A stretch of 64,000 nt of DNA, from contig NZ_CP050451.1 of assembly GCF_014171595.1 (NCBI RefSeq), positions 2,604,001-2,668,000 of the forward strand. Reading direction: 5' to 3'. This DNA is from Massilia sp. Se16.2.3. GTDB taxonomy: Bacteria; Pseudomonadota; Gammaproteobacteria; Burkholderiales; Burkholderiaceae_D. Under the pieces are notes generated by a model, which saw only the letters and a program-made list of their open reading frames with translations, ran no database searches and was not told the DNA's origin. Position numbers and translations under genes: made by a program. The first letter of the stretch is position 1. Every line of letters begins with the position of its first letter. Shown here one piece after another: positions 48,951 through 57,865 of this stretch.

Positions 48951-49061
48951 GTAGGGTGGACGGGTTTCCCGTCCACGCGTTCAACGGTAACGTGCACATC
49001 GTGCCACCAGCCGTGTGCCGGTTGTGCTTGGACGCGTGGATGGCAGAGCCGTCCACCCTAC
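48951..49061. repeat. dispersed palindromic repeat (GTAGGGTGG family)
   Basis: Outer perfect inverted repeat of 13 bp, GTAGGGTGGACGG at 48951-48963 and CCGTCCACCCTAC at 49049-49061, with an inner hairpin GTGGACGGG TTT CCCGTCCAC around 48956-48976. Together with AT-rich DNA upstream of ybgC it fills the 313-bp gap to ydfG. The right end supplies the TAG stop codon of ydfG (minus strand). Confidence 0.8.
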
Positions 49062-49810
49062 ACTGACGTCCGCTTGATAGTGAACGGCGAAAATCCCTGG
49101 CAAGTCGGCATCAGCTCGATACTGTTGACATTCACATGCGGCGGCAGGGTGGCGATCCAGTAGGCGGTCTCGGCGATGTCGCTGGCCGTCAGCGGCGTCG
49201 TGCCTTCATAGACCTTGGCCGCGGCCGCATCGTCGCCCTTGAAGCGCACGTTCGAAAACTCCGTACCGCCACAGAGGCCCGGCGCCAGGTTGGTGGCGCG
49301 CACGCCGGTGCCGACCAGGTCGGCGCGCAGGTTGAGGGTGAACTGGTCCACAAAAGCCTTGGTGGCGCCATACACGTTGCCGCCCGGGTAAGGGTAGGCC
49401 CCCGCTACCGAGCCGAGGTTGATCACCAGGCCGCTGCCGCGCTCGACCATCGCCGGCAGCAGGGCGCGCGTCATCGTCACCAGCCCTTGGCAATTTGTGG
49501 CGATCATGGTTTCCCAGTCATCCAGCGATGCGTCCTGTGCCGGTGCCGTGCCCAGGGCCAGGCCGGCGTTGTTGATCAGGACATCGATCTGGCGCCAGGA
49601 TTGCGGCAACAGAGCAAGGGCTTCCTCGATCGAGGCCTTGCTGGTCACGTCCATCTCGACCGGCAGCGCCGATTCGCCCAGCTCCGCCGCCAGCGCCGCC
49701 AGCCTGTCCTTGCGGCGGGCCGCCATCACCACCTGGTGGCCGTTGCGGACGAAAGTGCGCGCCATCTCGGCGCCGAAACCGGCGGAAGCGCCGGTGATGA
49801 AAACGATCAT
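49058..49810 (-). CDS. ydfG: YdfG-type NADP-dependent SDR
   Basis: 250-aa short-chain dehydrogenase with the TGASAGFG cofactor motif at residues 6-13, NNAG near 80 and YGATK near 148. GGTEFSNVRFKGDD and the ending PPHVNVNSIELMPTCQ match E. coli YdfG, an NADP-dependent 3-hydroxy acid/malonic semialdehyde and serine dehydrogenase. Annotation by similarity of motifs only. Its TAG stop falls within the right end of the adjacent GTAGGGTGG repeat, so the final residues may be repeat-derived. Divergent from the glyA riboswitch region. Confidence 0.88.
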   Translation of the reverse strand: MIVFITGASAGFGAEMARTFVRNGHQVVMAARRKDRLAALAAELGESALPVEMDVTSKASIEEALALLPQSWRQIDVLINNAGLALGTAPAQDASLDDWETMIATNCQGLVTMTRALLPAMVERGSGLVINLGSVAGAYPYPGGNVYGATKAFVDQFTLNLRADLVGTGVRATNLAPGLCGGTEFSNVRFKGDDAAAAKVYEGTTPLTASDIAETAYWIATLPPHVNVNSIELMPTCQGFSPFTIKRTSV

Positions 49811-49950
49811 GTGAGTTCCTCGGTGGCAGAAGCAACAAGATTGTAGCCGATATACTGGTAGCAGCCGGCCCGGTCCCCCGCTTGGGAGGGCCGCATGGGA
49901 GGTTCCTTGCCCTCGCCGGTCAGTTCACATACAATCCCGAGTCCATTTGC

Positions 49951-50057
49951 GTCTCACGTAACTGGCGAAAACCTCGGTGTCCTTGATGCCGTGGCAAGGT
50001 GGATATCCACCGGGGAACGTGAGACTTCACCGCCGTTCGCCTGGGCAGCCGACAATG
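49951..50057 (+). promoter_or_regulatory. ZTP (pfl-motif) riboswitch upstream of glyA
   Basis: The leader of glyA has the conserved parts of a ZTP/ZMP riboswitch. P1 is a perfect 9-bp helix: GTCTCACGT (49951-49959) with ACGTGAGAC (50017-50025). Conserved AACTGGCGAAA follows the first strand, CCACCGGGGAAC precedes the second, and the downstream hairpin CCGCCGTTCGCCTGGGCA (50030-50047) is the third conserved element. ZTP signals low one-carbon folate, which fits control of serine hydroxymethyltransferase. About 105 nt separate it from the glyA start; the expression platform is not obvious. Confidence 0.85.
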
Positions 50058-50161
50058 GGACTGTGTTGCTGCGCGACTGTCCGCTTCATTGACCATGCTG
50101 CTGGCCCACGCCGATCCAACACTGCCGTTGCCCGGTTCTCTTATCGATTGGAGTTTTGTAC

Positions 50162-51409
50162 ATGTTTGCAAAAGATCACACGCTGGCCAAGATTGACCCG
50201 GAACTGTGGGATGCCATTCAGAAGGAAAACACCCGCCAGCAAGACCACATCGAGCTGATCGCTTCGGAGAACTACACCTCGCCAGCCGTCATGGAAGCGC
50301 AGGGCTCGCAGCTGACGAACAAGTATGCCGAAGGCTATCCAGGCAAGCGCTACTACGGCGGCTGCGAATACGTCGACGTAGCCGAGCAGCTGGCGATCGA
50401 CCGCGTCAAGGAGCTCTTTGGCGCCGAAGCGGCAAACGTGCAGGCGAACTCGGGTTCGCAGGCGAACCAGGGCGTGTTCTTCGCCATGCTGAAACCCGGC
50501 GATACCATCATGGGCATGTCGCTGGCCGAAGGCGGCCACCTGACCCACGGCATGGCGTTGAACATGTCGGGTAAATGGTTCAACGTCATTTCCTACGGCC
50601 TGACCGAGCAGGAAGACATCGACTACGAACAAATGGAAGCTTTGGCCCGCGAGCACAAGCCGAAGATGATCATCGCTGGCGCCTCGGCATTCGCGCTGCG
50701 CATCGACTTCGAGCGCTTCGCCAGGGTCGCCAGGGAAGTCGGCGCCTATTTCATGGTCGACATGGCCCACTACGCCGGCCTGGTCGCCGCGGGTGAATAC
50801 CCTAACCCGGTGCCCTACGCCGACTTCGTCACGTCCACGACGCACAAGTCGCTGCGCGGCCCGCGCGGCGGCATCATCCTCATGAAGGCCGAGTACGAGA
50901 AGCAGATCAATTCGGCGATCTTCCCGGGCATCCAGGGCGGTCCGCTGATGCACGTCATCGCCGGCAAGGCCGTGGCTTTCAAGGAAGCGCTGTCGCCTGA
51001 ATTCAAGGCCTACCAGCAGCAGGTCGTGAAGAACGCGAAAGCCCTGGCGGAAGCGCTGATCGCGCGCGGCCTGCGCATCGTGTCGGGACGTACCGAGTCG
51101 CACGTGATGCTGGTCGACCTGCGCGCCAAGGGCCTCACCGGCAAGGAAGCCGAAGCCATCCTTGGCCAGGCCCACATGACCTGCAACAAGAACGGCATCC
51201 CGAACGACCCGCAAAAGCCGTTCGTGACCTCGGGCATTCGCCTGGGCAGCCCGGCCTTCACCACCCGCGGCTTCAAGGAAGAAGACGCGACCAAGGTAGG
51301 CCACCTGATCGCCGACGTGCTCGACAACCCGCACGACGCCGCCACCATCGAGCGCGTCAAGGCCGAAGTCAAGGTCCTGACCGACAAGTACCCGGTCTAC
51401 GCCCGATAA
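50162..51409 (+). CDS. glyA: serine hydroxymethyltransferase
   Basis: PLP enzyme of 415 aa interconverting serine and glycine and charging tetrahydrofolate with one-carbon units. [12 protein letters not shown] near residue 28, [14 protein letters not shown] near 60 and the PLP lysine in [14 protein letters not shown] near 228 are diagnostic. ATG 50162 is chosen with TGGAG upstream. Preceded by a ZTP riboswitch that should raise expression when folate one-carbon pools are low, and followed by a terminator before nrdR. Confidence 0.98.
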   Translation: MFAKDHTLAKIDPELWDAIQKENTRQQDHIELIASENYTSPAVMEAQGSQLTNKYAEGYPGKRYYGGCEYVDVAEQLAIDRVKELFGAEAANVQANSGSQANQGVFFAMLKPGDTIMGMSLAEGGHLTHGMALNMSGKWFNVISYGLTEQEDIDYEQMEALAREHKPKMIIAGASAFALRIDFERFARVAREVGAYFMVDMAHYAGLVAAGEYPNPVPYADFVTSTTHKSLRGPRGGIILMKAEYEKQINSAIFPGIQGGPLMHVIAGKAVAFKEALSPEFKAYQQQVVKNAKALAEALIARGLRIVSGRTESHVMLVDLRAKGLTGKEAEAILGQAHMTCNKNGIPNDPQKPFVTSGIRLGSPAFTTRGFKEEDATKVGHLIADVLDNPHDAATIERVKAEVKVLTDKYPVYAR

Positions 51410-51445
51410 ACCGGGACGTCGCCCCGGCGACGGCAAGACCGCAAA

Positions 51446-51484
51446 GGAACGGTAGTCCGGCATCCCGGGCTACCCTTCCTTTTT
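51446..51484 (+). terminator. rho-independent terminator of glyA
   Basis: Stem of 15 bp with two mismatches (GGAACGGTAGTCCGG against CCGGGCTACCCTTCC), CATC loop, then five T. It ends 17 nt before the nrdR start, so nrdR would depend on read-through or on a promoter overlapping it. Confidence 0.75.
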
Positions 51485-51500
51485 CGTTTATGATTGCACC

Positions 51501-51959
51501 ATGAAATGTCCGTTCTGCCAGCATGAAGATACCCAGGTCCTCGATACGCGTGTATCCGAGGAGGGCGACGCCATCCGGCGCCGGCGCCGCTGCGTGCAAT
51601 GCGACAAGCGCTTCACCACCTACGAGCGCATCGAACTGTCGATGCCGATCATCGTCAAGAAGAACGGTAGCCGTACCGAATTTTCATCGAGCAAGCTGCG
51701 CGGCAGCCTGATGCTTGCCTTGCGCAAGCGCCCGGTATCGGCCGAGGCCATCGACGGCGCCGTCGCCTCGATCGAGGAAAAGCTGCTCACCAGCGGCCGG
51801 CGCGAGGTCGACACCGGCTATGTCGGCGAGCTCGTCATGCAGGAACTCAAGCGGCTGGACGAAATCGCCTACATCCGCTTCGCTTCCGTCTACAAGGACT
51901 TCAAGGACCTGGCCGAGTTCCAGCAGGCCCTGGCCGAAGTCGGCCATACCCACAAATAA
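51501..51959 (+). CDS. nrdR: transcriptional repressor NrdR
   Basis: 152-aa regulator of ribonucleotide reductase genes. An N-terminal zinc ribbon with cysteines in [10 protein letters not shown] and [13 protein letters not shown], then an ATP-cone domain (about 49-139, [15 protein letters not shown] and [11 protein letters not shown]) that senses ATP/dATP. Full family length. Commonly found beside glyA, as here. Confidence 0.97.
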   Translation: MKCPFCQHEDTQVLDTRVSEEGDAIRRRRRCVQCDKRFTTYERIELSMPIIVKKNGSRTEFSSSKLRGSLMLALRKRPVSAEAIDGAVASIEEKLLTSGRREVDTGYVGELVMQELKRLDEIAYIRFASVYKDFKDLAEFQQALAEVGHTHK

Positions 51960-51963
51960 ACAA

Positions 51964-51986
51964 GCCCGTACGCGTCACGCACGGGC
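51964..51986. terminator. hairpin between convergent nrdR and the glycosyltransferase
   Basis: GCCCGT (51964-51969) pairs with ACGGGC (51981-51986) with partial internal pairing; on the minus strand it is followed by TTGTTT. Likely ends transcription of the four-gene sugar cluster and perhaps nrdR. Confidence 0.55.
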
Positions 51987-52001
51987 CCGATGCAGGCTTC
52001 G

Positions 52002-53108
52002 CTAACGCGTGCGCGCAAAGTAGGACGCTTCGATCGCGTCCGCATCCCGCGCGCGCGAGACAAAATCGGCGATGTTCGCGGCCTGGGCCAGCGGGTCGAA
52101 GGCCGAGCCACGGAGAAAAGCCGCTACCTCGTCCAGTTGCTGCGGTGTGACGCGGCTGCGGCGGGCGGCTTCGATCGCCTCGGCGAACGTGGCCGGCTCC
52201 GTCTCGTCATACTGGTACAGGATGTGCGGCACGCTGTCCTGCAGGCGGCATTCTTCCGGATGGCGCGGCCGTGGGCTCACGACGACGCGGCCCAGCCACA
52301 GCGATTCGACCGTGCGGCAGGCGAGTCCCCGGAAAATCGAGGGCAGGTTCACGATCAGCGGCAGGTGCTTCAGCACTTGGGTGTAGTGGGCAAAGGCGGC
52401 GTGCTTCAGCTGCCGGTAATGCTCGAACAAGTCCTCCGCCTGCAGCGGATCGTTCGCGGTGGCCAGCGCCAGGATGTCCTGGTGCACCTCGGTGAAGGCG
52501 TCCGGATAGGTGATGCGTCCCGCCGTGATCTGGCCGGCCAGTCCGGCCTGGCGCAGGAAACGCTGGCGCTTGGCATACATGCTGCCGACGAAAGCCAGTT
52601 CATTCGACACGTTCACCTCCAGCCCCGGCGACGGATCCGAGGAGGTAAATGGCGACCACAGCGCGCGCACGCCCATCGACCGCAGCACATCGGCGTCATG
52701 GCGATCGAAAGCGATAAAGGCGTCCAGCCACAGCATCGTCTGCATGATGGCGCGCAGGCGATGCTGGGGCATGACGTCGGCGTTTTCGCCATGGTCGTGG
52801 AACAGCGTTTCGATGGCGATGCCGGCAATCGGAATACCGCGCTGTTTCAGGGTCAAGAGCGGCGGAATCGGAATCTGGTGCGTGTTCGCATCCATGCGGC
52901 ACAGGCCATGCACCACATCGATCAGCGCGAAATCGTAGTGTTCGCGGCTGGCCAGCAGCTCCAGGCGCGCGGTATGCGGCATCAGCACGCAATCGACTTC
53001 GTGGCCGCAATCGCGCAGTGCCGCCGGAATACCTGCCGAACAGTGGTAGGCCAGCGAGACGGAATCGGAAAACTGGTTGAATTCGTACTGGATGAACAGG
53101 ATTTTCAT
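52002..53108 (-). CDS. CgeB-like glycosyltransferase
   Basis: 368 aa, resembling GT-B glycosyltransferases of the CgeB/glycosyl transferase 1 type. N-terminal MKILFIQYEFNQFSDSVSL opens a Rossmann-like domain; the C-terminal domain has FRGLACRTVESLWLGRVVVS near 290, where CgeB-type enzymes carry the donor-binding loop, followed by a helix near the end. No transmembrane segment, so it acts at the cytoplasmic face. Last gene of a four-gene minus-strand cluster. Donor and acceptor unknown. Family assignment is moderate. Confidence 0.7.
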   Translation of the reverse strand: MKILFIQYEFNQFSDSVSLAYHCSAGIPAALRDCGHEVDCVLMPHTARLELLASREHYDFALIDVVHGLCRMDANTHQIPIPPLLTLKQRGIPIAGIAIETLFHDHGENADVMPQHRLRAIMQTMLWLDAFIAFDRHDADVLRSMGVRALWSPFTSSDPSPGLEVNVSNELAFVGSMYAKRQRFLRQAGLAGQITAGRITYPDAFTEVHQDILALATANDPLQAEDLFEHYRQLKHAAFAHYTQVLKHLPLIVNLPSIFRGLACRTVESLWLGRVVVSPRPRHPEECRLQDSVPHILYQYDETEPATFAEAIEAARRSRVTPQQLDEVAAFLRGSAFDPLAQAANIADFVSRARDADAIEASYFARTR

Positions 53109-53138
53109 TATTGGTATCTTTGAGGAGGGGCGTGCGCT

Positions 53139-53975
53139 TCAACTGCCGGGATGACGATAATGCCGGACCGCGAGCCCGAGTGCGCTGCGCACGGCCGCGA
53201 CGGGATCCTCGGTCGCCGGCGTCAGCATTTCGATCGACACGGTCATGTCCGGCGGAAGAGCGTGGCGCAGCAGCGCGCCGAGATGAGCATGGTCCGCCGC
53301 GCTTCTTCCCAGCGGCTGCAATCCCGGCTCGCTGATGTGGACATGTCCGATCAGCTCGCGGTAACGCACCAGCAAATCCGCGGCGTCTTCTCCATTGGCC
53401 GTCACCGACCCGATATCGAACTGTAGTCGAATCGCCGGATGCGCGGTTTCCCGCACCATCTCCGCCGCTTCCGCCGTGCCGAGCATGAAATTGCAGCCGT
53501 AAGCGGCGGGATTCGCCTCGAGGCAGACGATGCATCCCGAGGCGGCCGCGATATCGCCGAGGCGGCGGAAGAAATCGATGGCCATCGCGGTGGTGGTCGC
53601 GTCATCGATGCCGCTGCGGTCGCGGTTTTTTGGCGAACCGAATACCAGGCGTTTCGCTCCGAGGGCGCCGCCGATGGCGGCTATGCGGGCCAAGTGGTTC
53701 AGCATCGCTTCCTGCACGGCCGGGCTGCCGAACATGTTCAGACCCGTCGTACCGAAAAGCAGGGCCTGCATCGCGACGATATCGATGCCGCATTCCTGCC
53801 ACGCGCGGCGAACGGCATCGAGGCCTTGCGTGTTGGATTCCTGTTTCGCATCGGCGATCGGAAAATATTTTCCGGGTGCGATTTCGATGGCATCGAACGC
53901 GAATGCATGCAACAGGCCAGCAATGCGGTCATCGTATTCGGGGTTCCATGCGAGATTGGAAATGGACAGGCGCAT
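53139..53975 (-). CDS. sugar phosphate isomerase/epimerase (TIM barrel)
   Basis: 278 aa, AP endonuclease 2/xylose isomerase-like TIM barrel. Expected metal-site residues are present: CLEANPAAYG (Glu), LQFDIGSV (Asp), GHVHISEPG (His) and VSIEML (Glu) in the usual order. Starts at ATG 53975 (MRLSISNLAWNPEYDD), 4 nt after the epimerase stop, and lies 30 nt before the glycosyltransferase start, so translation within this cluster is tightly packed. Substrate is probably a sugar or its phosphate, unproven. Confidence 0.8.
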   Translation of the reverse strand: MRLSISNLAWNPEYDDRIAGLLHAFAFDAIEIAPGKYFPIADAKQESNTQGLDAVRRAWQECGIDIVAMQALLFGTTGLNMFGSPAVQEAMLNHLARIAAIGGALGAKRLVFGSPKNRDRSGIDDATTTAMAIDFFRRLGDIAAASGCIVCLEANPAAYGCNFMLGTAEAAEMVRETAHPAIRLQFDIGSVTANGEDAADLLVRYRELIGHVHISEPGLQPLGRSAADHAHLGALLRHALPPDMTVSIEMLTPATEDPVAAVRSALGLAVRHYRHPGS

Positions 53976-53979
53976 GGCT

Positions 53980-54741
53980 TCATGCGCCCCGGGCATAGTC
54001 GCGCACGGCGGCCAGGGTCGCTGCCTTGTCGTATTGGTAGGCGCCGCTCGTACCGAACAATGCCGCGTGGCGGGTACGAAAATCGTAGCGGGCCGCTTCG
54101 CCTTCGGTCTTCGAAGGCAGGCGCACACCAAAACCTTCCAGCGCGATCTCCTCGACACTGATCGGCTCGGCCGTCAGGTGGACCAGGCGCAGGCCGGCGT
54201 CGCTGGCGATGGCGATGTCCTTCCACAAATTCATCATCGGGTAGAACTGGAACACGCCGCGCGGGTCGATCTGCGCCAGGTTGTTGCCATGCTTGAGGTC
54301 GAAAATGACATTCTTGCGCAACCCGGCGCCGACCAGGCCCGGCAGCCGCACCGTGAGCGCGTTGTGGAAACGGGCGGCGACGAATTGCTCCAACTGACGG
54401 CGGTGCAATCCGTAGGGCTGCAGGCCGGCGTCAATCACCGGCGAGGTTTCATCGACACCGACTGGATCGGCAAAGACGTCGACGGTGCTGATCAGAATGA
54501 GACGCCTGCATGCGACCTGATCGAGGCAGCGCATCAGGCTGTCGATCGCTGCCTTGTCTTGCGCGGGCGAAGCGTTGGCCTTCCATTTCACGCCCGGTGC
54601 TCCGGCGCAGACCACCGTATCGAAGCTGCGGCCGCGGATCTCGTCGATATTCGTCGATCGGTATAGCGCCGGGAAATCCGCCTGCGCCATCAGGGTCGAG
54701 CCGACGAAGCCGGTATGGCCAATCAGTGCGTTCTCATGCAT
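53980..54741 (-). CDS. NAD-dependent epimerase/dehydratase-family protein
   Basis: 253-aa extended-SDR-like protein. N-terminal IGHTGFVGSTLM (residues 6-17) is the GxxGxxG dinucleotide motif; TVDVFADP near 88 occupies the serine/threonine strand. The catalytic YxxxK appears as YGLHR (Arg for Lys), so activity may differ from ordinary epimerases. Start ATG 54741 (MHENALIGHTG). Second gene of the four-gene cluster. It is shorter than typical nucleotide-sugar epimerases (about 310-340 aa). Confidence 0.75.
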   Translation of the reverse strand: MHENALIGHTGFVGSTLMAQADFPALYRSTNIDEIRGRSFDTVVCAGAPGVKWKANASPAQDKAAIDSLMRCLDQVACRRLILISTVDVFADPVGVDETSPVIDAGLQPYGLHRRQLEQFVAARFHNALTVRLPGLVGAGLRKNVIFDLKHGNNLAQIDPRGVFQFYPMMNLWKDIAIASDAGLRLVHLTAEPISVEEIALEGFGVRLPSKTEGEAARYDFRTRHAALFGTSGAYQYDKAATLAAVRDYARGA

Positions 54742-54794
54742 GCCAGCAGCCGCTCCTTCAATCGATTGCAATCCGGCCCGGCCGGTGCCGGGCC

Positions 54795-55919
54795 TCAATA
54801 GGCGAAATTGTAATCGGGATTGTAATGCTGCCAGAATCCGCTTGCCTCGCCGCGATAGGCCTGCTCGGCAGGGTCGGCAAACGAGGCGGGCTCGTTCTCG
54901 ATGCCCAGGATATTCAGGATCTTCTCGAACGAATAGAAAATCGAGTCGACTTTCCCCGACAGCACACTGATGACGCGGCGGTCCTGGTGGACGTAGCAGC
55001 TGCGGTCGTCATAAGCGCCAACCGGTTTGGTCTTGATCGCCAGCTGCGGTCCGAGGTAACTGAATTCCTTGCCGAAGGAGGGCAGGTAGGCTTGCACCTG
55101 CGCCTCCATGCGCTCGCGATGCTCGGCCAGTTTGCCTGCCGAAACACTGGACAGGAAGGCGCGCGCCTCGGCGGACGTCCTGAAACGTCCCAGCGGCGTA
55201 TGCGGAACGCTGGACAGCGTGTACACGCCCCGCTTTTCGGTCGGATACAGCGAGCACAGATCGCCGTCGACGAAGGTATAGGCGGGGAAATCGGCCTCGG
55301 TGCGGTAATAGAACAGGATCGTCGGCTCGTAGAACACGTCCACTGGGGGCTTGGTCAAATGGCCCCAGGTCGTGTCGATCAGCCAGTCGAAACGCTGGCC
55401 ATTGATGCAGGGCGCGTCGGTGGTCGTTTGATCGAGGCTGACTTTCGTGCCGAAGACGGCGCAGTCCTTCAGTTTGCTCCAGAAGTAGTTGCGCGCCTTG
55501 CTGGTCAGGATCACCCTTTCGTCGCAGCGGATGATGCCCCCGACTTCCTTGCCGCCCAGGCCATAGGGCGTGGCGCGCACCTCGTGGAAGTCGATGCCGG
55601 ACGAGATCATGATCTGGCGATAAGTCATGAAATCGATGAGCGAGTCTTCCTTCGGAATGACGTAGAAATTCCTGTCGATTTTCTCGGACAGGAAGGGATA
55701 GCGCTCGATGAAGCGGTTGAAACCGTCGCGCGTCTGGATCCGGGTGCGGTGATGGCGCGCGTAGTGAAAACCCTGGTGCAGGCGGAACTGGTTGTTGCCT
55801 GACGCTTCGGGAAAGACGCCCATGTGCTGCTCGAACAGGGTGACGTCGTACCCGAGCATCTTCAAGGTGGTCGCGAAATGGCAACCGTACCAGCCGCTAC
55901 CGACAACAGCAATTTTCAT
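54795..55919 (-). CDS. FAD-dependent oxidoreductase (DAO-like)
   Basis: 374 aa. N-terminal Rossmann motif IAVVGSGWYGCHFA with the ribose-binding Glu in VTLFEQ, then SGNNQFRLHQGFHYARHHRT near residue 40, a segment seen in FAD-dependent oxidoreductases found in polysaccharide loci. C-terminal part has ISVLSGKVDSIFYSFEKI. It is soluble. Start at ATG 55919 (MKIAVVGSG); twelve upstream codons are unlikely. First gene of the four-gene cluster. It may oxidise a sugar or rearrange it as UDP-galactopyranose mutase does; this is a guess. Confidence 0.77.
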   Translation of the reverse strand: MKIAVVGSGWYGCHFATTLKMLGYDVTLFEQHMGVFPEASGNNQFRLHQGFHYARHHRTRIQTRDGFNRFIERYPFLSEKIDRNFYVIPKEDSLIDFMTYRQIMISSGIDFHEVRATPYGLGGKEVGGIIRCDERVILTSKARNYFWSKLKDCAVFGTKVSLDQTTTDAPCINGQRFDWLIDTTWGHLTKPPVDVFYEPTILFYYRTEADFPAYTFVDGDLCSLYPTEKRGVYTLSSVPHTPLGRFRTSAEARAFLSSVSAGKLAEHRERMEAQVQAYLPSFGKEFSYLGPQLAIKTKPVGAYDDRSCYVHQDRRVISVLSGKVDSIFYSFEKILNILGIENEPASFADPAEQAYRGEASGFWQHYNPDYNFAY

Positions 55920-56268
55920 GGTCTTCGACAGTTTTATTGGATTATTCAGCGGCACCTGCAGCGCGCCTGTTGGCCGGATCGGGTACCGGCATCACGCACC
56001 GCTCCCATAGCCATGGTGCGGGCAAACCAGGATTGTATCGGCGCCTTGCCTGGCGGCACCTTCGAAACAGCGGGCGAAAACCCGTCCATTTCATCGTACG
56101 CAGGCCGGCAGGGGCAATGCGGAGGGGCCGCACAGGGAGCGACGCAGCGACCACTCAGCCGCCTTCGCGTGCCCTGCACACGCTTGAGCCAACGCAGGCG
56201 CGCACCGGGGCTCGCTGATAACTTCACATCTCGCGCGATGGTGCGCCAACTTGCCTGTGGAGGTTTCC
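55920..56268. other. divergent intergenic region, sugar cluster / pilin operon
   Basis: 349 bp between the FAD oxidoreductase start and the likely pilV start. No supported ORF. It must carry the promoters for both directions; I could not assign a convincing -35/-10 pair. A GGAGG lies at 56259-56263 directly before the TTG start of pilV. Confidence 0.4.
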
Positions 56269-56846
56269 TTGCAGCGGTGTCGGCACGGCAGTCTTCGGCT
56301 CCAGCGGGAGCGCGCTTTCACGCTCGTCGAGGTGCTGGTGGCACTATTCGTGCTCGCCGTCGGCGTGGCCGTGGTGCGGCCGCCACCCAGGCACGCACGA
56401 TGCGCCTGCGCCAGCAGGCCGCGCTCGAGTCCGAGGCTGTCCAGCTTGCCGCGTCGCTGGGCGCGCGCATGCGTGCCAACCCGGTACAGATGGCCTTGCC
56501 GGATGGCGCCAACCCCTATCTGTCCTTCGACTACGACGCCGCCGGCGGCGACCCGCCCGCCGCGCCCGCCGACTGCCATGGCAGCGGCGGTTGCGACCCG
56601 GCGCAGCTGGCACTGTTCGACCTCCACGAGACCGCGCGCACCCTGCGCGCGGCCTTCCCAGGCGGACGCATCGTCGTCTGCCGCGACAGCCGCGCCTGGA
56701 ATGCCGCGCTGGGCACACTGGATTGGGAGTGCGCGGGCGGCGCCGGCGCGCCTGTCGTCGCCAAGCTCGGCTGGCGTATCCGCGGCGCAACCGCGGACGG
56801 GGCTGCCGAAGCGGTGCCGGTCGTCGCGATGGTGGTGGCGCGATGA
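56269..56846 (+). CDS. pilV: type IV pilus minor pilin PilV-like (one frameshift)
   Basis: About 192 aa if repaired. No ATG exists in frame; a TTG at 56269 with GGAGG five bases upstream is the best start. The class III signal reads RERAFTLVEVLVALFVLAVG: the residue before cleavage is Ala rather than the usual Gly, while Glu5 is present. One base is missing around 56375-56383, between GVAVV and AATQARTMRLRQQA; the rest has PilV-type character (LGARMRANP). The stop overlaps pilW (ATGA), giving translational coupling. Confidence 0.72.
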
Positions 56847-57865
56847 GGGCGCGGCGCAGGCAAGCAGGCCTCACTCTGCCCGAGCTGCTCGTGGCGCTGG
56901 CGCTCAGTCTCGGCGTGCTGCTGGCGGCCGGCATCCTGCTGGCGGGCGCCCAGGCCTCCTACCTCGCGCATGCCGACGCCGCCGACGTCGACGACAGCGG
57001 CCGTTTCGCGCTGGCGCTGGTCGGGCGCGCCGTGCGCCAGGCGGCATTTGTCGACTGGGAGCACAGCGGTGCGGCGGCCTCCGCGGCGACGGCGCCGGCT
57101 GCGATTGCCGGGCTGGACGACCGCTCGCTGGGCAGGAATACGGCCGCCATCAGTGCCCCGCTGAGCGAGGCGGTCAATGGCAGCGACGTGCTGGCCCTGC
57201 GTTATCCCGGCGCAGGCAAGGCACCCGACGGCGACGGCAGCGTACTCAATTGCGCCGGCTTTGCCGTCCATGGGATGGAAGAGGGCTGGAGCATCTTCTA
57301 TGTGGCGAAGAACGCCGACGGCGTGGCCGAGCTGCGCTGCAAGTACCGCGGCACGGGTAGCTGGAGCGCGGACGCAATCGTGGCCAATGTCGACGGATTC
57401 CAGGTCCTGTACGGGGTCGACATGGACGTCCCGGGCGACGGCGTGCCGAATCGCTACCTGAACGCGACGGCGCTGGCCGCGCTCGATGCCGCACTGGTGC
57501 CAGGCGGCGCCACGGCGGCCGAACGCGATGCCGATTTCGCCCGGCGCACTTGGTGGAAGCGGGTAACAAACGTGCAAGTGGCGCTGCTGCTGCATGGCGA
57601 ACGGCCGGCGCAGGGCGCGGTCGTCCCCGCGGACCATGCCATGTTCGGTCTCGCGTACGCCGAGACCTTCGGGAGCGCCGACCCGGGCGTCAGGCTGGTG
57701 CCGCCCCCGCCGGCGGGCGGGAAGCGCGCGCCGCTGCGGCGCCTGTTCACGGCCGTGTTTGCCGTCGGTGCGGCGGTGCCCCAGCCATGGTCCGTCCCGC
57801 TTCATTCGCCACCGAGCGCGGCGCAGCCCTCGTCACCGTGCTGTTCCCGGTGCTGGCCCTGTTGA
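56843..57865 (+). CDS. pilW: type IV pilus minor pilin PilW-like
   Basis: 340 aa as read. Prepilin signal RRRQAG/LTLPELLVALALSLGVLLAAG with Glu5 after the Gly cleavage site, and a PilW-type body (DDSGRFALALVGRAVRQAAF, NGSDVLALRYPG, VQVALLLHGE). The predicted C-terminus overlaps pilX by 79 nt and its last 25 residues look unnatural (SSPCCSRCWPC), so a one-base error near 57770 or an earlier stop is possible. PilW supports pilus assembly and primes it with PilV/X. Start ATG overlaps the pilV stop. Confidence 0.78.
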   Translation: MRARRRQAGLTLPELLVALALSLGVLLAAGILLAGAQASYLAHADAADVDDSGRFALALVGRAVRQAAFVDWEHSGAAASAATAPAAIAGLDDRSLGRNTAAISAPLSEAVNGSDVLALRYPGAGKAPDGDGSVLNCAGFAVHGMEEGWSIFYVAKNADGVAELRCKYRGTGSWSADAIVANVDGFQVLYGVDMDVPGDGVPNRYLNATALAALDAALVPGGATAAERDADFARRTWWKRVTNVQVALLLHGERPAQGAVVPADHAMFGLAYAETFGSADPGVRLVPPPPAGGKRAPLRRLFTAVFAVGAAVPQPWSVPLHSPPSAAQPSSPCCSRCWPC

